From NCBI GenBank assembly GCA_007922195.1, contig ML681995.1:18252414-18316413 (forward strand): a stretch of 64,000 nucleotides of DNA, written 5' to 3'. Of the stretch, positions 1 to 17,200 are shown in pieces. A program made the position numbers and the translations under genes. The stretch is from Podocnemis expansa. Lineage: Eukaryota > Chordata > Testudines > Podocnemididae. The notes beneath the pieces were generated by a model that made no database searches, was not told the origin of the DNA, and saw only the letters and a program-made list of their open reading frames with translations. Position 1 is the stretch's first letter, and every line of letters starts with the position of its first letter.

Positions 1-36
1 CTAGAAGGTTAGCATAAACCCTTAAGTGTATGCGAT

Positions 37-944
37 TACCATATATCATCGTGTATAAGCTGAGATTTTTGTGCCTGAAAATTGGCTTCAAAACAGGCAC
101 TCGGCTTATACGTGGGAGAATATAGTAAACCACCCCAGCCCAGCACTTTCACTGAACGTGCTGCTGGCTGGAGCTGCCATCTTGGGCAGTTGGCCTGGGC
201 TGGGGCTGGAGTAAGGAGGGGACCCTGGCGTCTGGAGCAGCCAGGTAAGGGGGCCCAGGAGGGCAGGTCAGCCTGGGCATGGGGGGAGGTTCAGGGAGGT
301 CAGGAAGTGGCAGCAGGGCCCGGGGAGTCCAGGGAAAGCGCGGCCGTGGGCAGGAGCTGGGGAGGGGATCGGGGAGTCAGGGGAAAGCGGCAGGAGGGCT
401 CGGGGGTTTTGGGGAGGTCAGGAAGTGGCAAGAGGGCCTGGGGACGGGGGGGGGGCTGGGAGGTCAGGAAAAGTGGCAGCAGGGGGTGAGGGGAAAGGGT
501 TGGAAAGGGTGTTGGGGAACAAGGGGACAACAGCAGAGAACTGAGAAGGCGGCATCGAGCGGACGGTCAATAGGAGGAGCAGAGAGAGCGGGGGGGCAGC
601 AGTGAGGAATGGGGAGCAGGGAGGAGCAGAGGGGCAGCAATGAAGCATGGAGAGAGCAGGGGGGCAGCAGGAGGAGCAGAGGGAGCAGGGGTCAGGAGTG
701 AGGAATGGAGAGAGCAAGGGGGCAGGGAACAGCAGCAGCAGCAGGGATTTGGGGATTAGGGATGCTGTCAGGAACTCCAGAGGAAGCTAGCAGCACGGGG
801 GGGGGGGGGGGGGGCAGGGTTAGAGGCAAGGCCAAAAGGGGGCCTTGGCTTATACACAGGTCACCCATTTTTTGCCCATTTTTGGGCTCAGAATTGGGGG
901 GTCGGTTTATGCACAGGTCGGCTTATACCCAAGTATATGCGGCA
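37..944. mobile_element. MITE-like DNA element with snapback ends
   Basis: The left end (37-63) and the reverse complement of the right end (918-944) match at about 19 of 27 bases, both containing GTATAAGC-type sequence. The left end is itself a hairpin: 37-64 is complementary to about 101-128. A further internal copy of the terminal motif lies at 846-862. The interior is GC-rich and non-coding. I see no clear target-site duplication. The superfamily is not identified. Confidence 0.5.
230..835 (+). repeat. G-rich low-complexity interior with imperfect repeats
   Basis: The + strand is strongly purine-rich. A unit of about 25 bases (AGGTCAGGAAGTGGCAGCAG) recurs near 296, 415 and 459, and a GGAGCAGAG/GGGGCAGCAG motif recurs across 576-725. 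An uninterrupted run of 18 G lies at 797-814. Open frames here on both strands are composition artefacts. G-quadruplex formation is plausible. Confidence 0.6.
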
Positions 945-2282
945 TTTATCGATAGTCATTATTATCGGCCATTGTTGGTTTATTTGCTCTAGCACACTCA
1001 TTGGACCAGACTCTTTCAAGTACTTAAGAAAGACAATCCCAGGTCCATGAAGCTCATCATCTCAGAAAATCACTTTGTAAGCATTTACACTTAAGATGCA
1101 GCCGTGTTAACACCCTAGTCTTTAAATTTCCAAGGCTGCCTGTACACTGTGCTGGATGTTAGCCACTGGACTATACCATGATATCAACAGCATGTCATGC
1201 TTCAGCTTAGAAACAGAGAAATGTAAAAAGATGCCACTCCATTTGTGGTTGTAAGTTAATGCAGAGTGCCAGGGTGGGTGGTGTGGAGACTGGTGCATTA
1301 CTGGTTAGGGTCTGAGCCTGTTCCCATTGAAGTCTGTAACAAAATTGCTGTTGATTTCAGTGGATAGGGATCAAGCACATAATAAGAGGTAAGAGTAGTC
1401 TCATCTTACTGGGCTTCCCTGGGCTTCATCTGACACAAGAAACCAACTTGACTTGTTGTCTTCCTACAGTGAGGGCATCTAAAGAATGTAAACCCTCATC
1501 TTAAATGATGGTAAATAAATTTGTTAGTCCTGAGGTGAGACAGAATTCCTTGTTTGTTTTTCTAAAGAATGAGTTACTCTGCGGTGTCCTCTCATGACCT
1601 CCAAATGAGTTGGATTACCGCAAAATGCAGGTGGGTGGTTTTCACTAGGTGTTCTTTGGACTCTTCCTTTGTCTCTGTTGCCATGTTGGTGCCCACTGGC
1701 TGATGCTAGCAAACGTTTCATTCAGGAGATTTGAAACCTAAGTCTCCTCTCGCTTTCTCTGGGTATAAACCAGGAGTAACTTCATCTAAGTGACACCAGG
1801 TTCCTTGTTTGTTTGTTTGATTCAATTAGCAGAGTAAAACCAACAGAAGAGAGAAGTGAATCTGTGCTTACATGACCTTAATAACTTTGGAGTTTGTTTG
1901 CATCAGCCCTTTTGTTTTAAATCTTGATCTAGGGCAGAAGTTGCTTTGCCAGGGGTTAAAGCCTGGTTGCACGCTCATCACCTTTTCCTTGTAGTGCTGA
2001 TTCTCAGGATGAGTGCAGGTGGCACACCAGGCAGCGGTTTATGATTGGAAATCTTTGTCACAGTCATTAAATTGTTGCCTCCCCTGTGGTGTTTGCCTTG
2101 TAGCACTGCCGGGTGGTCTTTTTGTAGAGATGTTATGACACCAAGGGCCAAGCTTTCTCTTCAGCTGCACCAGTGGATCTCCATTGAAGCCAGCAGAGAT
2201 GCACAGGTGCCATCTTATAAAGAAGTTGGCCAAGAATGTTTGGTTATTTTTAGTAAACCAAAACAAAGACTGGTGTGTATTT
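945..2282. other. Intergenic, no gene seen
   Basis: Unremarkable AT/GC-balanced sequence. No exon with convincing splice sites or protein similarity was recognised. Around 1318-1375 there is a phrase typical of very old dispersed vertebrate repeats. Confidence 0.5.
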
Positions 2283-2521
2283 ATCACATGAGCTTTTCTG
2301 GAAGAAATCCAACTTCGTCAGACTTGCTTCTGTTTTCTGTAACAATCTGACCTGATCCTATGACTTACACTTCCCGGCACTTATTTTGCTCCCATTCTGT
2401 AAGTTCCCCCATCTTCAAGTGTCTGACAAAGTGGGATTTTTACCCACAAAAGCTCATGCAATAAATAAATTTGTTTGTTTTTAAAAGTGCCGCACGACCC
2501 CTTGTTTGTTTTGCTGAAGAA
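2283..2521 (+). repeat. Foldback (palindromic) repeat, copy 1
   Basis: Two inverted arms, 2287-2323 and 2421-2459, share the motif read as TCTGACRAAGT...AAAAGCTCATG. The right arm continues into ATAAATAAATTTG and CCTTGTTTGTTTTGCTGA, the signature of the family also seen near 17.7, 28.1, 29.1 and 40.2 kb. This copy is degenerate. Confidence 0.6.
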
Positions 2522-5154
2522 GGCTTAACATGACTGGTCCTCTGGAACTGATCCGAATGAAGAGCAGCATATAATAGAAAGACGCCGGTTATCCCTGCAG
2601 CTCATTAGTGATAACACTATTTAATTTTTACCGCTACACAATTATCACTATAATACAAATTGCACACCAGCTCCTCCACTGGGGTATGCTGGCATAGCTC
2701 CATTGAGGTTAAAGGTGCTAGATGGGCCCCCCAGCCAGTTTTGTTTCCATTCTCATGCTCTATAAGCTCAGTTGGAGCCCACCTTTTTACAAGATGTGTT
2801 TATAGTCTCCTTTCTGCTTGTTTAAAATCCTGTTCCAAAGCAATGTTTGTAAGAACACAGTGAGACTCTCATGAACAGCTGGAAAGTTTTTTTCTCCCCC
2901 ATAGGTTTTCCTTTTCCCTTGTGTCCCTTTCTCATGTAAGGTGGGCGTGGGATAAGAAACTACAAGAGGAAGATGTACTCTGCCTTGCTAAGCTTGCACC
3001 ATCCTTAGCTAGAGCCAATATTTTGTGTGCCAGGCTAAGCAGTAATTACTTAAACAACCACTAGTTCTGGTTTGTCAGCAGTGGCCTTTAAAAATGCAGC
3101 TACAGATAAAAGGGTGTAATCTCGGTATCTAATTACATATGAGAGCAACTCACTGAACCATGCTGAAGTGTCTAAAATAGACTGCAAACACGTAATTAAC
3201 AGGCAAACAGGCAGCTGCCATTTTGAAAATCTGATCCTGTGGAGAAAGTCTCTGACTCCATGTTCTGTCTGAATGCAGGGAAAATCTGAGCCATTCTAAA
3301 TTTATGGAAAAAAAGTTCTTCTGGGTCAAAAGCTCCTTTCTTCTGTGTAATGCAGAAGGGAGCAAAGCTGAACTCCAGTCTCAATCCTACAAACACTAGA
3401 CATGAATTGCTCCACAAATTTAAATAAGATTGTTCGTGTGCTCAGAATTAAACACATGCCTAAGTCCTGCAGTAGACAGGAGATGGCAGTAAAGTCCATG
3501 TTTGCAGGATCAGGGCCTTGGGTGCCACCTGCTAAAGTGAGACAAGAAGGGGCTGTGTTTCACTGTAATTTCAATGTTCTGTTCCTCAACATGGCAGCTC
3601 ATGTAGGTATCGTCAGCTTCTATCTTTCAGGTTAGACCTGTCGGCTTTGACAGTGGTCAAATCCAGCATATTAGCCATTTGAAAAACTTCACTACATCAG
3701 GGGAGAAAATGTCAGTTTTTTTCTCTGGCTGCGTCTTCCAAAGAAGAAGCCACTGGGTGGGAGAGGTGGGAAGAGGACACTTTAGTAGCTGCCAAGCAGC
3801 AAGACTGAAAGAGTTTGACCAGCAAAAGTAAATATGATGGCAATTGGCTAAGCAACCTCATTTAAAAAAAACCAAAGAAACCAACTGACCTTTTAAGCAG
3901 GTCCAAACTACCTGAAGTCCTGTTCCCAAGGTTTTTTGTTTCCGAATTCAACATGTCTGTTCAATGTACTAATGCTGGTCTTTTCCCTTTCCACCAGTAC
4001 ACCTCTAAATTACTGTCTAACAAGGTTACTTCTGAGGTACTTTCTACTGCTTGTCTTTGGTGGCTCTTGCATGATCATTCCAAATGCATGTTGTGGTGGT
4101 TTGCATTTCCGTGCTGCGTGTCTGTGCTGTTTCACATCAAAATAGGGATGAGGATGTGTCGGGGAATGTTCCCTTTTATCCATCATCAACCTGTATTTTT
4201 CGTCTCATCCTTGGATTCTAATTACAACTTCTGGAGACATGAGCATTGTGATTAGAGGGAAGGCACCTGGTCAAAACCCAGGTTCAGAAGTTTCCTGAGC
4301 GTGGGATAAATTAAGCTCCAGACTCAGATGTGACCTCCCCGGCTGAAACTCTCTAACGGGCAAACCTAAAATGTCAGATCCAAGCAGCCTCAATCTTTGA
4401 GGAGTTATGGACCCAGGTCCATATATAGTGACTCCGCCCCTTTCTAGTGATCGTGTCTTCAATAATACTTACATCTGTACAAAGGATAAAGACACTGGCC
4501 TTTTTTCTTTCATAGAGTAGCTTCACATCCCACTTCAAAGTCACAGATGAGTTTGGTGACCTCGTCCATGTCCTTCTCCTGGGTAATTTGTGCCACATCA
4601 GCATGCAGGTTTGCACTATGGATAGCTGGAAGACCCCTGGCTGTAGAAACAGGATCATTTTAGTTCAGGATTGAAATGTAGTGTCAGAGCATCTAAGGGG
4701 ATGCCTGCACAGCCCTTACCTCTGCAAAGCTGGGCTCTGCCAAGTAGGGCTTGTGTACACTGAAGTGTCCATCAGTGTAACTGTGTGTTTCAGTGTAGAT
4801 GGCGCAGCAGATTCCCACACAGAAACGTGCTGTCCTGCTTCTGTTGGGTGTCATTTATGAGTCACAACAGTATCGGTGTATATGTTTACTGTAAGAGTCA
4901 GGAACACCTCAGTAGGCTTTAGATTCCAGATTCATGGGCTTCAGGTGAAGATAGCTAGACTGTACCACAAATGTAGAAGTACAGAACAAATATAGGATAG
5001 TGTTCTGATAGTAAGTAGTTGGAAGGGGGAGCGAGGAGATCAGTGGGAAGGGAGAACTGAAAATTGTAATAGACTAAGCTGAAAATCTGCCAACTATAAT
5101 ATCGGTCATTAATCGGTCAGGATCACAGGGTCTGAGTTTATAAAAGAAAGGGGG
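2522..5154. other. Intergenic, no gene seen
   Basis: No exon or recognisable gene. 3420-3530 contains an old repeat fragment around TTTGCAGGATCAGGGCC. The other open frames are short and lack family resemblance. Confidence 0.45.
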
Positions 5155-5570
5155 AGGCATTTGCGTCCCTGATTGCCCACTCTCTGACTCCCCACTGAGA
5201 CAGAAGTGGGCCGTGGCTGGGACCTGCAGCGATGGTCCTGAGTTCCAGCTGGGGGCCACTCCTGCTTCAGCAGGGAGGCAGAGAACAGCCACCACTGGTG
5301 GTGGTATCTGGCCCCAGCTGGGGCCCGGACCTGCCGCCAAAGGGATCTGGCCTCAGCCAGGAACCTGGAGTCAGCAACAGGAGCAGTCCCTAGCTGGGGA
5401 CTCAGGGCCCAGCAACAGGAGCAGGTTCCCGCTGGAGACCAGAAGATGGCCTGGGCCAGGGACCTGGGGCCACGGCCAGCAGTGGGATCCAGCCCCGGTG
5501 ACAGGAGCCAGATCAGGCTGGATGAGGGGGTATGGTGGGCAGGATCTGGATGTTTGGAGCTGCCTTCCCC
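5155..5570. repeat. GC-rich imperfect tandem repeat block
   Basis: A GC-rich island in AT-rich surroundings. Units containing CAGCAACAGGAGCAG recur near 5374 and 5411, with related CCAGCTGGGG and GGGACC phrases between 5218 and 5510. It resembles the minisatellite-bearing repeats at 18.2 and 59.7 kb in composition, but I cannot align it confidently to them. Confidence 0.4.
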
Positions 5571-9085
<3,515 letters not shown>

Positions 9086-9128
9086 TCCCTTTGCAGTAAA
9101 ACGGGTGTTTGAGACCAAGAAACCAAAA

Positions 9129-9134
9129 AATAAA
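9129..9134 (+). terminator. Possible poly(A) signal after the candidate exon
   Basis: AATAAA, 44 bases after the TAA of the candidate exon. It is meaningful only if that exon is real. Confidence 0.2.
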
Positions 9135-10768
9135 TAGAGCAGCATCATTTAGTACAGTATTTATTAAAAATACAACAAACTCACTGATCCACAGAAGCAG
9201 GATTGATCCATCTCCAGGCATCGTTAGCGAAAAGGAAAAATCCACCCACAAAATACACACACACCAAAAAAAGACTGAGAGGATGTAAGGCACGGGCCAG
9301 GCGAGGAAGGATATCATTGCTGATGGCAGAAGCAGCAGCTGGTCCACTGCACCAACTTAGCATGGGAGGCCAAAAGCGCTGGCAAAAATTTATAGCAAGG
9401 CAAGTTATATGCGCTTGCTTCACTGAATTTCCAGCCCTGCTTTGTACCAGCAAGAGAGTATGACTCAGAGTAGCCAACCACAAAAGAGTATCATACAAAA
9501 TCATTGTCCTGTGTCTCAACAGGCTTCCTTTGGACTTGCCTGCAGCTTCTCCACCATTCCACCTGGTGCATTAAGAACATTGATGTTACTTCCGTTAACT
9601 CTAGATAGCCATAAAATGCAATGAATTCTTTTGCTGTTATTGTGGGGGGGGGGGGATGGGACAGTTTGAAGACCTTTTATTTCCCTTTTAATTTATGATT
9701 TACAAATTGGAGGCTCTTATTGCAAATATACAATCCACATTTTGCAGTCTGTATCCCTTTCTGTTGCAAACACAATCTACCTGTTTAGGGGAACTAGAGA
9801 GGACCTGCCAAGCCAGAGGGATAACCTTAGTTTTAGGATCCTGTATACTTGCAATATGAACTGGTCTCCAGTTTCTCAGTGCATATTTACATAACTGTGT
9901 TTCTAAATATACAATCTGTATTTAGCGGGTAACAACTATTTTTATGATGGGTGTAGGCAGGAGCATATGTACAAAATGAATAAAGATTAACCTGCGTCAG
10001 AAAGGGGGGGGATGACAAAAATGACATTTAATTTTTATTGAGGCAATAATAGAGTCAAGCTAGGCACTGGCAAAAACAGAGGTATTAAAGAAAGGAAAAA
10101 AAGTTATGTCTTTAATGATATTTATACAGTGTAAAAGGCCTTGGAGTTAATATAGCGTAAGCGTGGAATCTTTAGGCTTCCAGGAGATAAAAAGTTAAAG
10201 AAGGTAATAGGGAGTGTGAATGAGGCAGAGAGAAGGTGGGTGGGGTGGGGTGGGAAGGATTATTTTTGCTGTTCTACAAGTGTTTGCAGAGCTAAAAGCA
10301 AAGTATAGACCCTTTAGTTTGTGCATAGGCTTGGAATCCATGACAAAGGATATTGTATGTCTGTGTGTGAACACGTGTGCATGTCAGATTGGAATCCTAG
10401 AATGAACAAGAGATATGGATGTACAGATTATTTTCTCCAAAGCTGTTTGCCAGCTATAGGGGTAAGTGAGAATTTCTTTTTTATGAAAAGGGATATAAAA
10501 AGGCACTGAGCTGATGCAGTATTTGTAATATTAAAATTTGACCCAACATGGTATTTGCATGAGTCACAATTGCAAAGTATTGGAGAGGTTTTGTAATCTG
10601 ACATTTAGATAAAGAAATGTGGTATTTATTCTTGTGCTTTATATTCATCTGTAGCATAGAGGCTTTCTTTTCATGCAGAGCAATACAGTAAGTATTTTAC
10701 AAATGGAAACCATAATTTCTGGACTAGAAATTATCGAGTTTAGGACACAGAAAAAATGCTGACATATA

Positions 10769-10791
10769 CATATATATATATATATATATAT
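10769..10791. repeat. (TA)n microsatellite
   Basis: Alternating TA of roughly 22 bases, followed by a T/A-rich stretch. Confidence 0.8.
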
Positions 10792-11283
10792 TATTTTTAC
10801 CTAAAATTATTATTTGACTTTTTATATCAAGAGGCTGAATCCTTCTTCCATTTCCATACTGCTCTGTGACCTGACTTGGTGTTTTATTCTGGGGCTCACC
10901 TAAAATGGCTTGAGATACTGTGAACATTATTCTGGTGCTTTTATTAGGCAAACACAGAGCTTTCAACCAGAACTTTTTTTTTTTTTTAATTTCCTTCAAG
11001 ACTGTGGTTTGACATATACAAAATATGTCTCACGTGTTCCTTTACGCTGCAAAAGGACAGTCCCAGTTTGAAGCCTTGTGTTCAGGTAGTGTAGCAAAAT
11101 AGACAATAAGAGTTCATTCAGCCTATTCTGTGAACCGCCTATCAAACAAAAGAAAAGCCTTTAGAACTGAGTGTTAACTCAGAGGTGGTTGTCTTGCATT
11201 GATTGTTTCAACCTGAGTAATGCTTCTGTGCTCCAGCCTCTGGTCGATCATGATTGACTAGTTGGAGACCACCGAGGCATACT

Positions 11284-11284
<1 letters not shown>

Positions 11285-11330
<46 letters not shown>
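11285..11330 (+). repeat. (AC)23 microsatellite
   Basis: A perfect AC dinucleotide repeat of 46 bases. Confidence 0.95.
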
Positions 11331-11335
<5 letters not shown>

Positions 11336-13024
11336 TATTGCAACACTGAGCAGTTTAACAGCAATTGCAGGTAAAACTGTTGACTGTTGCACCATCTGTT
11401 GGCGAAAGTTTGGAGAGCACTGGTATGCACATATACAAATAGGCCAGCTGTTTGGACATGAAACTCCAGTTGATTCTGACCCGGTGCACTAAAGGTATGT
11501 TTGTGTTACCAGTAGACTATAGGAAGAATAATTCCACAGACTCAAGGTTCTGTAGTCCAGCTGAGTTATGCAACTGCATTGAGAAAGGCGTTTGGATCCC
11601 CCTGATTTCAAGGAGAGCATAGGTGAGTCTTGGAAGGGTTTCTCTAGCAATACTATGTCTTTCAAGCTGTATGTCATCAGTGACTCATTCCTGGAAATTG
11701 GTCCTACACCAAGGCATGTACATTGGAGCTTCTCACGGCAGTGTTTGGATTCTTACAGCTTTTGTTCCCTTTCAAATGAATTTGCTTCTCCCTTTGTATG
11801 GTTGCAGCTACCCCAGACTGAGGGCGTTGCCAGGAGTTCCAAGATCCCTTTTGCCTTGTAAGAAAAATGCATCTGTTGTTTTGTTGAGGGATTTTTTTTT
11901 TGTAAGGAAAACAATAAATAAATAACTAAATAAAACATTGGCTGTTATTTCTTCATTTTTATATTACTTGTCACAAGGCATCTCCTGCTTGACTGAATCC
12001 GTTTGCTCTGAAAATAGTCAGTCTGCTGTAAAGCAAGCATGTTTTTGATCATGGAATCCTGTGTGCTGGGATGGAAATCTACACAGCAGCTTCACGCACC
12101 ATGCGTTAGAAAATCTTTGCATGTACCAGTCTGCAACAGCTAACCTCTCTGCCATGCAACAGTTTCTTTTCCAGAAATTATGGGAAGAAAATTGTGAGCA
12201 CACAGCTCAGTGCTACACTAACTTAAATGTTGTGCAATTTACTTGCCTCTTTATTTTAGTTGCATACTAGCAAGCTTAGATGTCCATAAACACGTTTTCA
12301 TACATCTCTCTATATATTTAAATAAATCAAACGTAACAAAGGAACACTGCTGCTGAATTAACTTGGGCTCCACAAAAGAGAGGATAAAAGCCTTTCATGT
12401 GGCAAAGACTGGCTTTGGTGCAAGTGTGGAATGAAAAATAGTTAAACATTAGAATTTGTGACTCCAGTTTTGGTTACAGTGCAGGTTTCCTGAATTATTG
12501 TTTTTTCAAAAAAAAAACCCTGCTAGTTCTGGCTTCATCTTGCTCCTGATCCAAATTATATGAAAGTTAAAAACCATAGCAGTGATTTGTTTGGCAACTG
12601 AAAGGTGGCACTGCTGTCTTGTCTTGTGAGCCAATCCTGCTTTTCTGTATCTGTTAACCTTATATGTTATCCTGCTTCTGTCTTATACTGAATGTGAGGC
12701 ACACAAGGCAACTATATAATTATTTTCTCATAAAAGAAACCAGTGTTGCGTTTCTATAAAAATAACTCTTCCTTTAAGTGCTTCCAATACCCTTTATTAA
12801 GATTGGCAGCTGCCAATGCCAGGCTGGATTGGGTGGTAAAATTGGAGTTTGGTACCATGGGGAGAAGAAAAAATGTTCTCATCATATGAACACCAATAGC
12901 TACCTAAAAGACCGTGTTGCGTCAGGTCTTTGGGATTGGCCTAAATGTCCATGCTGTTCTTTTCCCATGCTTTTCAGCCTCAGCCAGTTTGATCTACATA
13001 AGGGTAGTACCATCTAATGTCACA

Positions 13025-14240
13025 ACAGCTGTCATATCTGTATTCAAAAGAGGTGGAGAAGTGACCCAGGCAACTACTGCCCTGCTTGTGTGATCTCAGT
13101 AATATGAAAGGGGTTAAGAGCAAGTTATGAAGGAAAAAAAAATTCATAGAGGTAAATAGTCAAAGGAAGGAATTCAACAGGGGTTTACCAAAGATAGATC
13201 ACATCAGGATAACCTGATTTCTTTCTTTAGGAAAATAACTGAATTGTTTTTAGCTAAGGGAAGTGCAGTAGCTCTAATATATTTGGACTTCCATAGAGCA
13301 TATTAGTACCACATGGGAAATTATTACTTAAATTCGAGAAGATGGGGATCAGTACAAGTAGTGTAAGGAGAATAAGGGCTAAAGGGGAAAAGGCAACAGA
13401 TTGTGCTGGAAGGTGAAGTATCAGATTGGAGAACGGTTGCTAGCAGAGTTCTTCAAGGATGGTCTTTGGATCCATCTTATTCAATATTTTTATTAATGAT
13501 CTTGTCACCAAAAATAGGAGTACTGAAGTTTACTGATGATACAAAGTTGGGGACCATGGTCGGTACAGAAGAGGACTGGAAGAAGATCGACCTTGAAGAC
13601 TAGAGTGACAGAAATGGGATGATTCAGTAGTACAAAGTTCAAGGTCATGCATTTAAGATCTAATAAGAATTTCTGCTGCAAGGTGAGGATTCATAAGCTG
13701 GAAGAGACAGAGGAGGGAGATCCTGAAGTTGTGGGTCACTCACAGGATAACTGGGAGCCACCAATGTGATGCAGCAATAGAAAAGACAAATTCAATCTTA
13801 GGGTGGATCAGGGGAAGCCTTTCCTGTAGAGAGAGAGAGAATTATTGTACAAGGCATTGGTTAGCCTGCATTTGGAATACAGAGCTACCCATGTTCAGAA
13901 CTAGAACAGATACAAAGAAGAAGTACTAGAATGAGCAGAGGATTGGTGGGCCTGTCTCATGAGAAGCATCTGAAAGAGCTTGGCTTGATAAGCCTAGCAA
14001 AGCAAGAAGATTGAGAGGAGACACAATTGCTCTATATAAAGACCAAGGAAGCTGAAGAACTATTTAAGCTAAAAGAGCACAAGAACAAAACAAAGAGTAC
14101 AAGAACAAAATTATATATAAATTGTCCAGGACCAAAACTTTCAGCCTGAATTTATCAATGGCTGAGAGTTAGAAGACGGATTCTGACCATAAGAGGAGTG
14201 AGGTTCTGGAACAACATCCCGTAGGAGTTAGAGAGATGGA
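13025..14240 (+). pseudogene. Old CR1-type LINE fragment, reverse transcriptase relic
   Basis: Translated pieces follow the order of CR1 ORF2: a phrase like the pre-RT block near 13035, a relic of the catalytic-Asp region near 13275-13300, then FTDDTKLG at 13529-13552 in place of the usual FADDTKLG, followed by a segment corresponding to EEDWKKIDLED. The 3' part near 13940-14020 matches the ORF2 C-terminal region (HEKHLKELGL-like). Many frameshifts and stops make it far more decayed than the CR1 at the right edge, so it is an old insertion with no function. Confidence 0.75.
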
Positions 14241-17200
14241 CAAATTTATGAGTGCAATCTCATAATGGTGAAAGGCAGGCCTCAACAGCTCTGAGGTTCA
14301 TTTCCAGTTTATGTCTTCTGTTCCTAAAGCTCATGCTTCAGGGTTTGTCAGCCACTGGCAGAGGTCAGAACCACCTCATGTATTCCAGGAGGATTTTTTT
14401 TTAAATCTCTTTGAAGGATCAGAGATGACCATGGCTAGAGATGGGACACTGGGTGTGGTGGGTCAGGGCACTGAGGTAGCACTGAGCACTCTTGACTTCG
14501 TTGGAGCTTTGCCATTTTAAACTAGCTGAGGTTCTGGTCCTATATACTGAGATGAAAGTCCAGATTGTCATTTTATTTGTGGGGGTGGTCCAGCTTCCAT
14601 GGAAGAAAAGGAGGGATTACAATGACACCAGTGGGAGAGGAACAGAACCATTACTAAGGAATCTGGTGCCCCTTATAATAGCTGGGGCCTGGGGCAAGCA
14701 GCAAGGAACGTGCCCTTTAATGGAGTGGTTCAGTGGAGCTGCCCTGGTGCTCCTGGAGCTTGCCCCACCATAGTTACAGTGCTGGAGATGAATAGGGCTC
14801 TAGATGTGCCCCCTTGACTTTAGGTGTTTAGTAATAGGATGTTAGCATCAGTTATTTTCAATAGATTCAAGTATCCAAAATGCCTGCACAGAAAAGTCAA
14901 TAGAGGGTGTAGATTTCCTGGCACATGTTATGTACAGGGCAGGATATTAAAAAGGGGTTGGTTAAGTTCATGATCCATGCCAATAGAGGTAGGTATCCAA
15001 GCTAAAATATGAGAGTGGTGTCAGCTTCTCCCTATGAAAGTAAAGAAAATCTTCCCCAACTTTTCTCTTCCCCTCACTGCACTACACTAAAGGAGACAGG
15101 ATCCTGGGAGGCAAAGCCAGTGTTTTCACTTGGTGTCTTTGAATTTTAGGACATTTAAAAATGGGAAATAGCACATTAAAAGTCTGCAGTGGGACAGGCT
15201 CAAATATAAAATAACAACATTATAGTATTGGTTTGTTCCATTGGCTCAGGATGTTGTGCAACAAAATTGGTTCTTGCCATCTGCTCCCATTTAAGAAGAG
15301 CACTTCAAAAATCCCTGTCGTCCAAGGCTGTCAAACACCTGTGCAATTGGAATTCACTACGCCTGAGAGCACCCTTAAAAGTAATTAAGGCTCCCTGTGA
15401 CGTACCAGGCTACAATCCAGACCAAGTACTTGTTGTCATCTCCGCCCCTGTAACCTGCCCTTTATGTTGTCTCACTAATGCCACTCACAAACAGAAAGTC
15501 GCTCTCAGCTATGTCTGTGTGTCCTGCAGTCAGCCTATCACAGCTTGACTCTCGCCACCCTTAACAATTACCTCCCCTTCTGTTTTTTAATCTGGTGTCT
15601 GATTTTTATCAATCAGCCACTAGGCCGCATGGCGGACAACTATCCCTGCCCACGTTCAGAGCTGGACAGCAGCTGAGTAGTGGTTTTGTTGGTGCTGAAA
15701 AACTTACTAGAAGGCCCAGCATTGTCAAATTCTGCTGATGGTTGAGTGGACACCCAGCTTCTCAGCATCCCAAATGACAATTAATTCTAGGGCTGGCCCA
15801 AGTCTTTCAAATAATTATGGGCTCCCAGACCCACTTCACTGCCACTGACTCCCTCCGCTCCCAGTCCTCACATCAGGCAGCCTCGCATTTCTTCTGCACC
15901 CCACCCTCTCCAGCTCACCTCTGCTATTCCTCCAGTTGTGGAAACTCTTCATGCCCTTCATCCCAGGCACTGAGCACCACCAAGGGCACCTCCCCCACTT
16001 CTGGCCCAGATTTGTTGGGGCAGGGGCAAGGCTCAGCTGGATCAATGACCTAGTTCCCTCCCAAGCCTGGTTTTGCAGCGAGACTGATTTGGAGCCAGGG
16101 AGAGGCACAGCCCCATGGTGTGACGGCACAAGAATTGGCAGGACTGAAACAAGGTAAGCCTTGGTGGTGCGACTTCCTGCACCACTGTGTCACAGCATGA
16201 ATAAAAGCGGAGAATTCTTTCTGCCACTTTGACTCCTCTGCTGGGCTGGCCAGTGGCATGCAGGCATGGCTAAGGTAGGCCAGCTGGGGAAAGCACTCAT
16301 GAACTGGGAGTTGGTATATGAGCACCCAACACCTAAAGTATATGTACTTCCACCCTGCCCACATAGAAATCAGCAGGGAAATGCTCTGTGCCCCATTTCC
16401 AAACCCACCACTATCCTTTCAGGCACCAAATACAACAGGCTCCTTTTGATCCTCAAATCCTAGAAAGCTGGCTTCATTTAAAACAAATGTCCTCTTGTAC
16501 CATGAGGGCAGCTTGACTGAGCTGTGTGCAGCTGCCTACAGGACTGGTATGAGGAAAGGGCGGGCATCTCTCGTAGCTACTCCCAGGCCCTTGATGCAGG
16601 GCTGGGTGTGGATAGGGGAAAGACCCTGGAAGGGCTGCCTATGAGAAAGCCCCCCCTCTGAGGTGTGTGAGGAGACACAAGGGAAAACAAGATCCAGATG
16701 GGCACCACCTGATTGAGGAAAGGCAAGGTGGGAGGTCTAGGATTCAGGAAGACAGCTGATGAGCAACAGAACCAGGACCCAGAGAGCTGGGAAAGGGAAT
16801 GGCAAAGAGAGGGGAAAGCCCCAAACCAACCTCACACTTTAAGGTGGGTGGGGGGCTTAGCTCACACCTAGCTAACCTCAGGCTTTTCTCCTGAGTCTCA
16901 GGCTCCTGGGGCATGTTCCAGCACATCAGACCTGCCCCGAAACCCTGGAAGTGGGTGGCACAGCATGGGGATGCTGCAGCTTTCACGGCCTCAGACGTCA
17001 CAGATGGGAGTGTTTCCAAACCCCAACAAGACAAAACAGCAGCAGTGCCCCTGAAGTTGCTGGAGGAAAGGAGAGATCATTGTCTCCCTCCAGCGCCTGC
17101 CAGAAGAGGCTTACAGGTAAGGGGGGGTGTTGTGGGGACGGAGGCTTTGGGCAGACAGGACTGTGGTGCCCCAGTGTTTGACTCAGAGCCCTTGACCCTC

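Larger units (their letters stand above)
9151..13024. other. Intergenic, AT-rich, microsatellites only
   Basis: No exon seen. It holds a 12-base G run at 9644-9655, a TA-rich repeat near 10769-10791, a (CA)n tract at 11285-11330 and several A/T runs. The short open frames have no recognisable domains. Confidence 0.45.
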
